A stretch of 64,000 nt of DNA from Pedobacter panaciterrae (lineage in GTDB: Bacteria > Bacteroidota > Bacteroidia > Sphingobacteriales > Sphingobacteriaceae). A model generated the notes under the pieces. It worked only from the letters and a program-made list of their open reading frames with translations. It had not been told where the DNA came from and did no database searches. The position numbers were made by a program, and so were the translations under genes. This document shows positions 36,135 to 45,500 of the stretch, piece by piece (the first letter of the stretch is position 1; the number at the start of each line of letters is the position of its first letter). Where the stretch lies: positions 1,674,001 to 1,738,000 of the forward strand of contig NZ_JABMKW010000020.1 in assembly GCF_013204795.1 (NCBI RefSeq), given 5' to 3'.

Positions 36135-36884
36135 ATGATAAAGGCAGAAAGACTACAGCAGATAATAGATCACATCACTAAAGAAGGCAAAGTTCTTTTA
36201 GGAGATTTAAGTAAACTATTAAATGTTTCTGAAGACACGGTAAGAAGAGATATTAAGGAATTATCAGATGAAGGTTTGCTTAAAGCAGTTCGCGGAGGAG
36301 CAGTCTTGCACTCTCCTATTCCAAGACATTATAGAGAAAGAGAAAATTACGACGTTGGCCATAAAGAGATAATTGCGGCCAAAGCCCTAAAATTCATTAA
36401 GGATGGCCAGGTAATCATATTCGATGCCGGAACATCAGCTTTAGCTGTTGCAACCGGCTTACCTAAGGAAATTAACATAACCGTAGTAACCAATAATTTC
36501 CCTGTAGCCAATATCTTGGAAGACCACCCAAATGCAGAGGTGATTTTTGTAGGCGGACGATTAAATAAATCCTCCTTCTCTACAATGGGGCATGATGCCA
36601 TACAAGCCATTAAAAATGTTCGTGCCGATATTTGCTTTCTGGGTATCTGCAGCATCGACCTAAACATTGGGGTTACAGGCTTAAATTATGAAGATAGTCA
36701 GATGAAGAAAGCGATGGTTGAAACATCTAAACATATTATTGCACTTTCAACATTTGAGAAATTGGATACAGCTGAAAATTACTACATCTGTGCAACAAAT
36801 GAGTTAGATACCATCATCACAGATATAGATCCAAAGGAAGGCAAGCTACAACGATATAAGGATGCTGGTATTGAAATTATTTAA
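36135..36884 (+). CDS. DeoR/GlpR-family transcriptional regulator
   Basis: A 249-aa repressor with the N-terminal DeoR helix-turn-helix (AERLQQIIDHITKEGKVLLGDLSKLLNVSEDTVRRDIKELSDEGLLKAVRGGA) and the C-terminal DeoRC sugar-phosphate-binding domain (VIIFDAGTSALAVATGL, VVTNNFPVANIL, FVGGRLNKSSF). It probably responds to a sugar phosphate and controls the divergent phosphatase gene and perhaps uxuA-uxaC. Its last 8 bases overlap the end of the convergent MG2-like gene. Confidence 0.93.
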   Translation: MIKAERLQQIIDHITKEGKVLLGDLSKLLNVSEDTVRRDIKELSDEGLLKAVRGGAVLHSPIPRHYRERENYDVGHKEIIAAKALKFIKDGQVIIFDAGTSALAVATGLPKEINITVVTNNFPVANILEDHPNAEVIFVGGRLNKSSFSTMGHDAIQAIKNVRADICFLGICSIDLNIGVTGLNYEDSQMKKAMVETSKHIIALSTFEKLDTAENYYICATNELDTIITDIDPKEGKLQRYKDAGIEII

Positions 36885-39606
36885 CCTGATAACGATAAAC
36901 CTGTCTTCCAAGTAAACCATCTGCGTTGATCCCTTCTACAGTTACGCGGTAAGTTCCTTTGTTATCTGAATTGAAATAACTGAGCCTGGCTTTACCTTCC
37001 TTATCAGTAACCGTTGCAGGGTTCCAATAGATAGTGCTTCTTAAATCTGCAAGGGAGTTGTTAACTTCGTTATTACCATATTTAGGTACATAGAACTCCT
37101 TTACCGAAGCAAACCCTTTTGGAGCATAATAAACTACCGATGGATCATATTTTTGACGAAAATTACCACTTTTAGTATAAATTGCCATAACAGAAGGAAG
37201 CTTTTCAGGAGGAAATCTGGCAATATAACCAGACAATAATCTTGCGGTTATAACCTTACTGTTATAGGAGAAATAGATCTTTTTTATATCAGAAACATCA
37301 GATAATAAAAGGCTCTGATAATCTTCAGGTTCAATCAAGACATCGTCTATTAATGTAACATAATATCCATTTAATAGCCAATTACCATCTTTAAAGACAA
37401 ACGAAATCCTGGTTTTATCCATTTCTTCTAAACACTCTTTAAGTGTTGCACATGGTCGCCGACTATCTGGTCGATACACTTCATCGGCCTGGCTTTCATT
37501 GATATGATTTCCAAACTCCCATCTTTTGCTCGCACTTATTTGAACTTCTCTTAGTTGCTGCAATCGGCTAGCTTTTCCATGTTTCCGCAAATCCAGATCC
37601 TGTTCAATATTATTTTCTATTGAGGCTTTAAGTACTGAAGGAATATTTGTATTGATGTCACCTATATTAGCATTGGGGGTTGCCTCGTGCTCCTTTACTT
37701 TATCGAGCTGAAGCTCTAATCTTTTTCCATTTTTCAAAGTCCTACCCTGAATGGTAAAATCAATTCCTTCGGTAATGAGCAGATTGCTGAATTTAAATAA
37801 TCCGTTCTTATCTGAGACGGTATCTAAAATCAAACCTAATTTGTTATTTACTAAAGTAACCTTACCCCCTATTACAGGCTTATTGCCTAATGTAACTAAC
37901 TTACCTGTAATGTCTGTGACTAACTTTTCGGCTTTAAATATTGGGGGTACTTGCTTGCCCAATATCAGATTCTTCCAAACAAACCGTCTATATCCTTGGG
38001 TAAGCATTAAAATATCAAGATTTGCTTTGGTTTCAACTGTGGGCTTATAGAAATAATAATTAGGCTTTTCTATATAACCTTTGATATCTGAACTTAGCAG
38101 CAACTGAGAGATTATCGAATTTTCGCGAGTTTCATCAGATGGAACTACGGCTTCATTGATTACTGAAACTGAAAAGTTTCCTACAAGGGGTTTGCCCAAA
38201 GCGTCTTTAGCATCCAGATCCAGTTCTACTTTTTCCCGCACATCATATTCCTTTTTTGAGCTATTAATTTTTAAATCCATCAAATCATTTCTCTGTAAAA
38301 AGACAATTCTTTCATTTAATGGATTACCCTCTTTGGAGAATAAACTGATCTGCAAAATCCCCGTTGGAAAATCTTTGGCAGGAATGGGAATAGATGTTGT
38401 AGATTTATTAATAGCGATACTAGCCGCGTATTGAACATCCCCCCCACATTGGACTACTAAACTAACAATCTGACCTTCCTTTTTCAAGGCAGGGCCTCCA
38501 GCATTTACCCTTACTAATATGATGTCTGTCTCTAAGTTATTATACACCGAAAGCACATAGCCATCGTCAAGCGCATCTGGCAACTTCAAGGTATTTACTG
38601 ATCCATCAGGATAGGTTATTTTCGCCTGATAGCTCTTTCCTTTCTCTGGTATCAGTTGAAAATATCCCATCCCAAGATGTTTACTTTCAAGCTCTACCAC
38701 CTCATTGTTTTCATTATCCATAATTACTCCCTTTATGGGAACGCCCAATCCATTGGCACCTGTAGCCTTAAATCCTATTCTGGACTTTACTCCATTAACC
38801 AAACCACCGCCTTCAGGAAAAAACTGAACATCTGTTTTTAATGAAGCTGTTCTTATTGGAAATGATTTAAAAATATTTGCATCCTTGGCAATTGCAATCT
38901 TTGTTAATAAGTATGAATTCAAAACTTCGCCGGGTTTTGAGCCGGGAATGTTCACAGAGATTTCACCAAGTTCATTGGTGTTACCACCCCCGGTTGCAAG
39001 TATCTGAAAGCTTTTTCTTAGTTCATACCTGATAGGTTTACCTACATAAGACTCACCTTTCTGATTGGTGTATCTTAATAAGGCACTTACTTTGGCATTT
39101 GCCTCGTCTTGTGTGTAGATGTAATCTATTTTTGCAAAAACAGTATTTGCTGCAGAGTTACCCACACTAAAGGTTCTGTCATAAAAATATTCCGGTCCGG
39201 CATTACGCATCCATTGGGTATACGCTCTTAAGCGATAATTCCCTTCTCGAATAGCGGTATCCGAAAGCACGATACTACCTTTAGCCATCCCCGCCATAAG
39301 CGGCAATTTAAGCGACTGAGCAATAGAATCACCTTCATTAATCAGCTCTACATAAACAGCGCCACTAAGTGCTGATAACTGGTGTTTGCTACCAATAGTC
39401 ACATACGTTTTAAACCATATCGTATCTCCAACAATATAATAAGGCTTATCAGTATGCAGGTAAGCCTTTTCCTGAGGATTATTCTCTGCCCAACTTTGGA
39501 GAGAAGCTAAAAGTTTCTCAATGGGTTCCTCTTCTCGGCCTGTAAAAGCCACCATGCCAATAAATGCTATTGAACAAAATAGGAAAATGGAGCGTTTCAA
39601 TTTCAT
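36877..39606 (-). CDS. Large secreted MG2/plug-like protein (909 aa, unit 4)
   Basis: A 909-aa exported protein (N-terminal hydrophobic FLFCSIAFIGMVAFTG). Domains I can see: an MG2-like macroglobulin domain (AYLHTDKPYYIVGDTIWFKTYVT, about 48-150), a second beta-sandwich (DVQFFPEGGGLVNG, about 265-345), a segment with LMLTQGYRRFVWKN (about 535), a carboxypeptidase-regulatory-like fold (ITGKLVTLGNKPVIGGKVTLVNNK, about 570-630), a TonB-plug-like stretch with VLIEPEDYQ (about 765) and a terminal motif GLLGRQVYRYQVK. Function is unknown; similar Bacteroidota proteins are annotated as TonB-receptor plug or MG2 proteins. It is the third and last of three tandem paralogues. A hairpin covers its start codon. 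Confidence 0.8.
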   Translation of the reverse strand: MKLKRSIFLFCSIAFIGMVAFTGREEEPIEKLLASLQSWAENNPQEKAYLHTDKPYYIVGDTIWFKTYVTIGSKHQLSALSGAVYVELINEGDSIAQSLKLPLMAGMAKGSIVLSDTAIREGNYRLRAYTQWMRNAGPEYFYDRTFSVGNSAANTVFAKIDYIYTQDEANAKVSALLRYTNQKGESYVGKPIRYELRKSFQILATGGGNTNELGEISVNIPGSKPGEVLNSYLLTKIAIAKDANIFKSFPIRTASLKTDVQFFPEGGGLVNGVKSRIGFKATGANGLGVPIKGVIMDNENNEVVELESKHLGMGYFQLIPEKGKSYQAKITYPDGSVNTLKLPDALDDGYVLSVYNNLETDIILVRVNAGGPALKKEGQIVSLVVQCGGDVQYAASIAINKSTTSIPIPAKDFPTGILQISLFSKEGNPLNERIVFLQRNDLMDLKINSSKKEYDVREKVELDLDAKDALGKPLVGNFSVSVINEAVVPSDETRENSIISQLLLSSDIKGYIEKPNYYFYKPTVETKANLDILMLTQGYRRFVWKNLILGKQVPPIFKAEKLVTDITGKLVTLGNKPVIGGKVTLVNNKLGLILDTVSDKNGLFKFSNLLITEGIDFTIQGRTLKNGKRLELQLDKVKEHEATPNANIGDINTNIPSVLKASIENNIEQDLDLRKHGKASRLQQLREVQISASKRWEFGNHINESQADEVYRPDSRRPCATLKECLEEMDKTRISFVFKDGNWLLNGYYVTLIDDVLIEPEDYQSLLLSDVSDIKKIYFSYNSKVITARLLSGYIARFPPEKLPSVMAIYTKSGNFRQKYDPSVVYYAPKGFASVKEFYVPKYGNNEVNNSLADLRSTIYWNPATVTDKEGKARLSYFNSDNKGTYRVTVEGINADGLLGRQVYRYQVK

Positions 39607-39659
39607 AGTTGTCTTAGTAAATGATTAAATACCTGCAATCAAATACAAAGACAACTATG
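39604..39659 (-). promoter_or_regulatory. Inverted repeat that pairs with the start codon of the 909-aa gene
   Basis: On the minus-strand RNA, CATAGTTGTCTT (39659-39648) is perfectly complementary to AAGACAACTATG (39615-39604), whose last three bases are the start codon of the gene at 36877-39606. The loop is 32 nt and holds a smaller 5-bp hairpin. Read-through RNA from the upstream paralogue would bury the start codon; an RNA starting inside the loop would leave it free. No such repeat is seen before the other two paralogues. Confidence 0.55.
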
Positions 39660-39701
39660 AAGTCTCCATTGAGGACACCCATTCAAGAAAAATAACACTT
39701 A

Positions 39702-42431
39702 TTATTTAACTTCGTATTTATAAACCTGTCTTCCTAGTAATCCATCTCCATTAATACCTTCAATAACTACACGGTAAACACCTTTTGTATCTGCATTAAA
39801 AAAGCTAATCTTTCCTTTACCATTTGATCCGACTAAGACACCAGGATTCCAATACACCGTACTTCTTAGATCTGTTATACGACTGTTACTATCATAAACC
39901 GGAGCGTAAAATTCCTTTACAGGGTTAAAACCTCTTGGCGCATAACTTACTACTTCAGGAGTATATCCCGAACGCAATACTCCAATCCCTCTTTTCGTTG
40001 CTAAAAATAAGCTAGGTCCTCCGGTCATACTCATTATGGCAGCATTGGTACGAGCAACATCAACCCTATCAATATCTAATGGATCCAAATAAAACAGATC
40101 CTGAACCTCGCAATCATTAATTTCTCTACCATCAAGAAATACTTTCATCCTTTCATTTCTTGAAAACGGCATGGTAACTGGTCCGCAATCAGCTTCGGCC
40201 GATCTGAATTCAACATTGGTGACCGTAGCTCTTAACCACTCCAAAAGTGTCCCAAATGCCTGCACATTACTCGGCCTGTAAGTAAAATCTGCGTGTCCAT
40301 CTAATACAAGATCATAGCCAAATAGCCTTTTACGCTTTTTTGCACTAATTATAACCTCATTAAGTTGTTGAGCCCGACCCATTTGTCCATTCCTCACCAT
40401 TTCCGCATCTTGTTTTTTACTATTCTCAAGAGAAGCCATCAATGACTTACCCAGATCAGTATCCAGATCGCCAACATTCATATTTGGTGTTCTGTCCTGA
40501 TCACGAATTTTATCAACCTTTATTTCTACGTTTTTGCCACCTTTTGCATTTCTGCCTTGCAAGGTGAAACTGATTTCATTAGTAATTAACAGATCACTAA
40601 ATTTATAATACCCTTCTGCGTTGGTCACTGTATCAATTACCACCCCTAATTTATTATTTATCAATGTTATCTTTCCTCCGGCAATGGGTTTCTCTCCCAA
40701 ACTCAATAACCTTCCTGTAACATTAGTGGTTAATTTCTCTGCTTTAAAAGCAGGCTGAAATGGCTTACCCGCGGTTATATCTTTCCATACAAACCTTCTG
40801 TAACCCTGTGTAAGCATTAATAGGTCAAGATTTGATTTGGTTTCTTCAGTAGGGTTATTAAAATAATAGCTTGGTTTCTCTATGTAGCCCTTAATATCAG
40901 AGCTCAACAATATTTGAGAAAATATAGTATTTTCTTTAGCCTCATCAACTGGAACAGCCTCTTCACTAACTACAGATACCGAAAAATTGCCCGAAATTGG
41001 AGCTCCATTTGCACTGGCGGCACTTACGTCTATTTCAACCTTTTCCTTTGCTGCATAAACTTTTTTAGCTGTCGATAATTTAACATCCATCTGATCATTG
41101 TTCTGGATAAAAATAATCCTCTCATTCATTGGATCTCCGGTCGAAGAAAACAACGTAAACTGGGTAATTCCAGATGGTAAATCTTTTGCCGGTATAGATA
41201 AAGATGTTTGTGCCTTACCTATCGGCATACTGCTTGCATAACTTACACTACCGCCCGATTGAGCAATCAAACTAACAGTTTGGCTGCCCTTTTCAAGTAC
41301 AGAAGGATTTGCTATAATACGCACAAGAACAGTATCTGTTTCAGTATTATTATAAACAGAAAGAACATATCCACTTTCCAGAACAGGAGGCAACTTAACA
41401 GACTTTTCTGATCCATCAGGATAAGTCACTTTTGCCTGATAAAGTTTACCCTTTTCAGGCATTAATCTAAACTGTCCCATTCCAAGATGTGTTGCTTCAA
41501 ATGTTTCTACTTCTTTGCCGTCATTATCAATTATAACTCCTTTAACCGGAACACCTAATCCATCAGTTCCCGTTGCCTTAAATGCAACCCTTGTACGAAC
41601 ACCACTTACTAAAGGACCACTTTCCGGAAAAAACTGAACATCAGTTTGTGTCGATATGCTTTTGATTGCAAACTCTTTTATCACAATTTCTTTCTCCCTG
41701 GTCTGAAGCTTGGCTGTTAGGTGCTTATCTTGTAATTTACCAGATTTACCACCTTGTAATTTTATTTTTAGCTGCCCATAATTATCGGTTTCTTTATTGC
41801 CGCTAAACACCTTTTCATAGCCATTTTCTAAAAGTGCATAATCAACCTTCCTGTTACTTAAGGCTTCCCCTTTATCATTTGAATAGGTTAACACAGCAGT
41901 TACAACATCTTTCGAGCCATCTTTGCTATATTCATAATTGATTTTACAGAAAACAGTATTTGCAACCGAATTACCAACTCTGAGTATCTTATCATAAAAA
42001 AACGCGGGATCCGAATTACGCATCCATTGTGTATAGGCTCTTATCCGATAATTGCCGTCACGTGAGCTGCTGTCAGGCAATACAAAACTCCCTTTGGTCA
42101 TTCCGGCAATAAGTGGTAGCTTTAATGATTTTGCAAGTGAATCTGCCTCGTTATAAAGATCAACATATACCGCACCACTAAGTGCCGAAAGCTGATGTTT
42201 GCTGCCAATGGTTACATAGGCTTTAAACCAAATGGTATCACCTACCATGTAATAAGGTTTATCGGTATGAAGGTATACCTTTTCTTGTGGCTGAGTTTCT
42301 GTCCATTTTTGCAGTGAGGCAACTAGTTTTTCTACAGGATCGTTGTCCTTTTGCGTAAAAGAAAAAGCAGCTGCAACTAGCAGCACTGAAAAAACAGGAA
42401 TAGCAATTTTAAGAGCGTTTTTAAATTTCAT
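39702..42431 (-). CDS. Large secreted MG2/plug-like protein (909 aa, unit 3)
   Basis: A 909-aa paralogue of the gene at 36877, same length and order: signal (IAIPVFSVLLVAAAFSFTQ), MG2-like domain with AYVTIGSKHQLSALSGAVYVDL, DVQFFPESGPLVSGVRTRVAFKATG, LMLTQGYRRFVWKDI, ITLINNKLGVVIDTVTNAEGYYKFSDL and C-terminal GLLGRQVYKYEVK. The plug-like region differs: FLDGREINDCEVQDLFYLDPLDIDRVDVAR..GGPSLFLATKRG is nearer the TonB-receptor plug pattern than in unit 4. It is probably anchored at the periplasmic or surface side. No active site is recognised. 95 nt from its downstream paralogue and 91 nt from the upstream one. Confidence 0.8.
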   Translation of the reverse strand: MKFKNALKIAIPVFSVLLVAAAFSFTQKDNDPVEKLVASLQKWTETQPQEKVYLHTDKPYYMVGDTIWFKAYVTIGSKHQLSALSGAVYVDLYNEADSLAKSLKLPLIAGMTKGSFVLPDSSSRDGNYRIRAYTQWMRNSDPAFFYDKILRVGNSVANTVFCKINYEYSKDGSKDVVTAVLTYSNDKGEALSNRKVDYALLENGYEKVFSGNKETDNYGQLKIKLQGGKSGKLQDKHLTAKLQTREKEIVIKEFAIKSISTQTDVQFFPESGPLVSGVRTRVAFKATGTDGLGVPVKGVIIDNDGKEVETFEATHLGMGQFRLMPEKGKLYQAKVTYPDGSEKSVKLPPVLESGYVLSVYNNTETDTVLVRIIANPSVLEKGSQTVSLIAQSGGSVSYASSMPIGKAQTSLSIPAKDLPSGITQFTLFSSTGDPMNERIIFIQNNDQMDVKLSTAKKVYAAKEKVEIDVSAASANGAPISGNFSVSVVSEEAVPVDEAKENTIFSQILLSSDIKGYIEKPSYYFNNPTEETKSNLDLLMLTQGYRRFVWKDITAGKPFQPAFKAEKLTTNVTGRLLSLGEKPIAGGKITLINNKLGVVIDTVTNAEGYYKFSDLLITNEISFTLQGRNAKGGKNVEIKVDKIRDQDRTPNMNVGDLDTDLGKSLMASLENSKKQDAEMVRNGQMGRAQQLNEVIISAKKRKRLFGYDLVLDGHADFTYRPSNVQAFGTLLEWLRATVTNVEFRSAEADCGPVTMPFSRNERMKVFLDGREINDCEVQDLFYLDPLDIDRVDVARTNAAIMSMTGGPSLFLATKRGIGVLRSGYTPEVVSYAPRGFNPVKEFYAPVYDSNSRITDLRSTVYWNPGVLVGSNGKGKISFFNADTKGVYRVVIEGINGDGLLGRQVYKYEVK

Positions 42432-42522
42432 ACGGTTTAATTTGTTTGGTTGGTTGGAATTTCATAAATATAAAAAAATATCGTGAAGAGAATATTTATT
42501 AGGTGTAAAAATTAAGAGATAA

Positions 42523-45500
42523 TCATTTGCTAACTGGTTTGGGTAATAATAGTTTATATCGTCTGCTTCCAATAACTCCGTTCATATTACTCCCTTCAAT
42601 GGTAATTGTATAAGATCCAGGAATATCGGCGGTGTAAAAAGAGACATTTGCTTTTCCCTGGGCATCGGTGGTAACGTTTGGTTCCCAATGTATGGTAGCT
42701 CGAAGATCAGGATTCATCTCTGATACATTAGCGGCAATATACTTTGGTCTGTAAAATTCCTGAGGATACATAATTGGCAGAGGTCGGTAGTAACCAACAT
42801 CAGGTTTGTTAATTCTATGCCAGCCAACTCCACTGTAGGTGGTCAATTCTATAAAGGCAACATCAATATCTCTTCTCGAGGTATTAGGCATCACCCCTCC
42901 ATTAGCACCAAAATTACTTGCAAAAGCAGCCATATCAGCCTTTCCGACACCAGAAATCCTTCTTTCGTCAGAAAAACCTCCTCTACTATAAGAAGCGGTA
43001 TATTTCCTGCTATACATTACTTCCAGACCACGAAAAGTTGCTATTTTAAGATCCTCCAAATCCTGTTTAATGTCATCCACTCTTGGATCAGGAATGTCGC
43101 TATAAAATAATGGTATACCTCTTCCATCCACGGTAATAGTTACATCATAATGATTCATCTTAATCTTTGCAAAACCATCCTCGTTGATTACCCGAAATCC
43201 GGGAACCTTTTGCTTGAGCAATTGATACAAACTCATAACACCAGATTCTTTGATATCCTTTTCATCAAAAATCAAATCAGCTTTACCAGGCCCATTCTGA
43301 TTAAAAGAGCCCTTGATTAACTTTTTATCTATAATTTTCACTTCTTTTAATGCAATACCACTTGCACCAAGCCTTTCCTCTTTTAATAGAATAGCTTTAT
43401 TTTTGACGTAATTCAATTGGGTAGTGTCAGTATTTACATACCAAGGCATCATCTTATTTCGAAACATTTCGCGGGCCGGAGGAAACTTTTGACGATCCAC
43501 TTCCACTTCGCCAAAATTCATAGTTCTACCCTTTGGGGTTCTCGCCTGAATAAAAAATGATCCGGAATCTATTTGGGGCAAAGCGGTGAATATAAATCCT
43601 CCTTGTTGATCAGTTATTGCTGTAGTAATAAAAAATGGCTTTTGTGAAGAGATTAGCATTTGAGCTCCAGACACCGGTTTTTTCAAAATATTGGTAACTC
43701 TACCTGTCACCCTAAAATCCTTCTCAGCAGCAAATTTAGGCGATACGGATTCATTAAATACATCGTCCCACTTATACCCTGTCCATCCCTGGGTAAGCAT
43801 AAGATTATCAAGTGCTGTCCAGGCTTGCTTATCCCTTTTATTGAAATAATACCCGGGGGTTTCTACAGTGCCTTTTAACCCTGCATTTAACAACAGGCTG
43901 ACTTCAATATCATGATTACCTAAACTATCTGCTCTAACCTGCGAATCATCGGTTACTGATAAAGAAAAACTTCCCACTACAGGATTGCCATTTACATCTT
44001 TCACCTCTATAGATAATCCAACACTATCTCTTTGTAAGAAGGACATTTTATTAGGCAATACATTAATCTTAGCCTGATCCTGATGATCAATAAATGCCAC
44101 ACGTTCATTCAAAGGCTGCTTTTCTTTTAACAATGTAAACCGTGCAATGCCTGTAGCAAATTTACTTTTATCTACAATCAGCTTTGGTTTCTTAAAATCT
44201 ACCTGTTCCGCGTAACAAACTATTCCTCTGGAAGTCCCTACTAAATAATAAATACTGTCAGGATTAATGGCACCCGGAGTAGCCATTACATTGACTACAA
44301 GAGAATCACTTTGCTTATCATTAATCACATGCAAACTAGTTCCTGCAGGTTTTACCAAAGGTAACGGATAGCTTTTATCCATTTCCATTGGTCTATTTAA
44401 TCTCGCTGAATATATTTCGCCCTCCTTAGGTACAAATTCAAATGACCCCATTCCATTAACCAAACTCGCAATTGAGGCAATGGTATTCCCTTTGCTATCA
44501 TACACATCACCTTCAAATCTCACTCCTTTCCCATCTTCGGCAAGTGCTTTAAACCCAACAACTGATTTTAGTCCCGCTACAAGCGCTCCACCCTCTGGTA
44601 GAAATTGCAGATCAATATTTTGCTCTCGATTAATATTCAAGGGGACAATTAGAATCTGATTTCCGTCATTTTTAGTCAGGCTATTAATCTCTATTCTTAT
44701 ATTTTTGCCATCTGCCTTTTCCTTCAGGTTGAACATCAAAGCCAGATCACCTTCATTAGTAGTTCTTAATTGATCCTTAAAGAGCAGCTTATCCGCCTCC
44801 ATCACTCTAATCCCTACATCACGCAATCCAACAGCAACTTTATCTGTACGCATCAGGTTAATATTTACTTTAACCTGATCCTTATCTGCAACTTTATTAA
44901 CGGCTGCCTGCGATTTCACCAGCCATGTATTCTGACTAGGCTTACCCAAATAGAAGCGTTTGTTGAACAAATATTCATCTCCAAAGTTCTGCATCCAATT
45001 GGTATAAGCCCGTAAAGTATATCCCCCTTCATGAAAAATCTTTGCAGGTAGCGGAATCTGTCCCCAGCCCAAACCTTCCTTCATAGGGATACTTATTCTT
45101 CTAACTACCTCAGCACTATCATCATTAAGCTCAACATATAATATCCCACTTTTTTGTGAAGCCGACAAATAGGAAGGATCAAACAAATAAGCCTTAAACC
45201 AAATCGTGTCACCAAGATTATAATAAGGCTTATCTGTGTGCAGGTAAGCCTTTTCTTCTGGCAGTTTATGATGAAAATTCTGCAATGCAGAAACTATATC
45301 TTTTGCGCTATGCGATGGTGGTTGCTGAGCCTGAAATTCATCACCCTCAACCTTATACCTGTAAACTTGTCTGCCCAACTCCCCGGCAGCATTAATCCCC
45401 TCAATAATCACTTTATAATTCCCTGGTCCATCTGCATTAAAAAAGTCGAAAGTGGTTTTTCCTGCATCAAAAGTTCTTACATTAGGATTCCAATATATAG

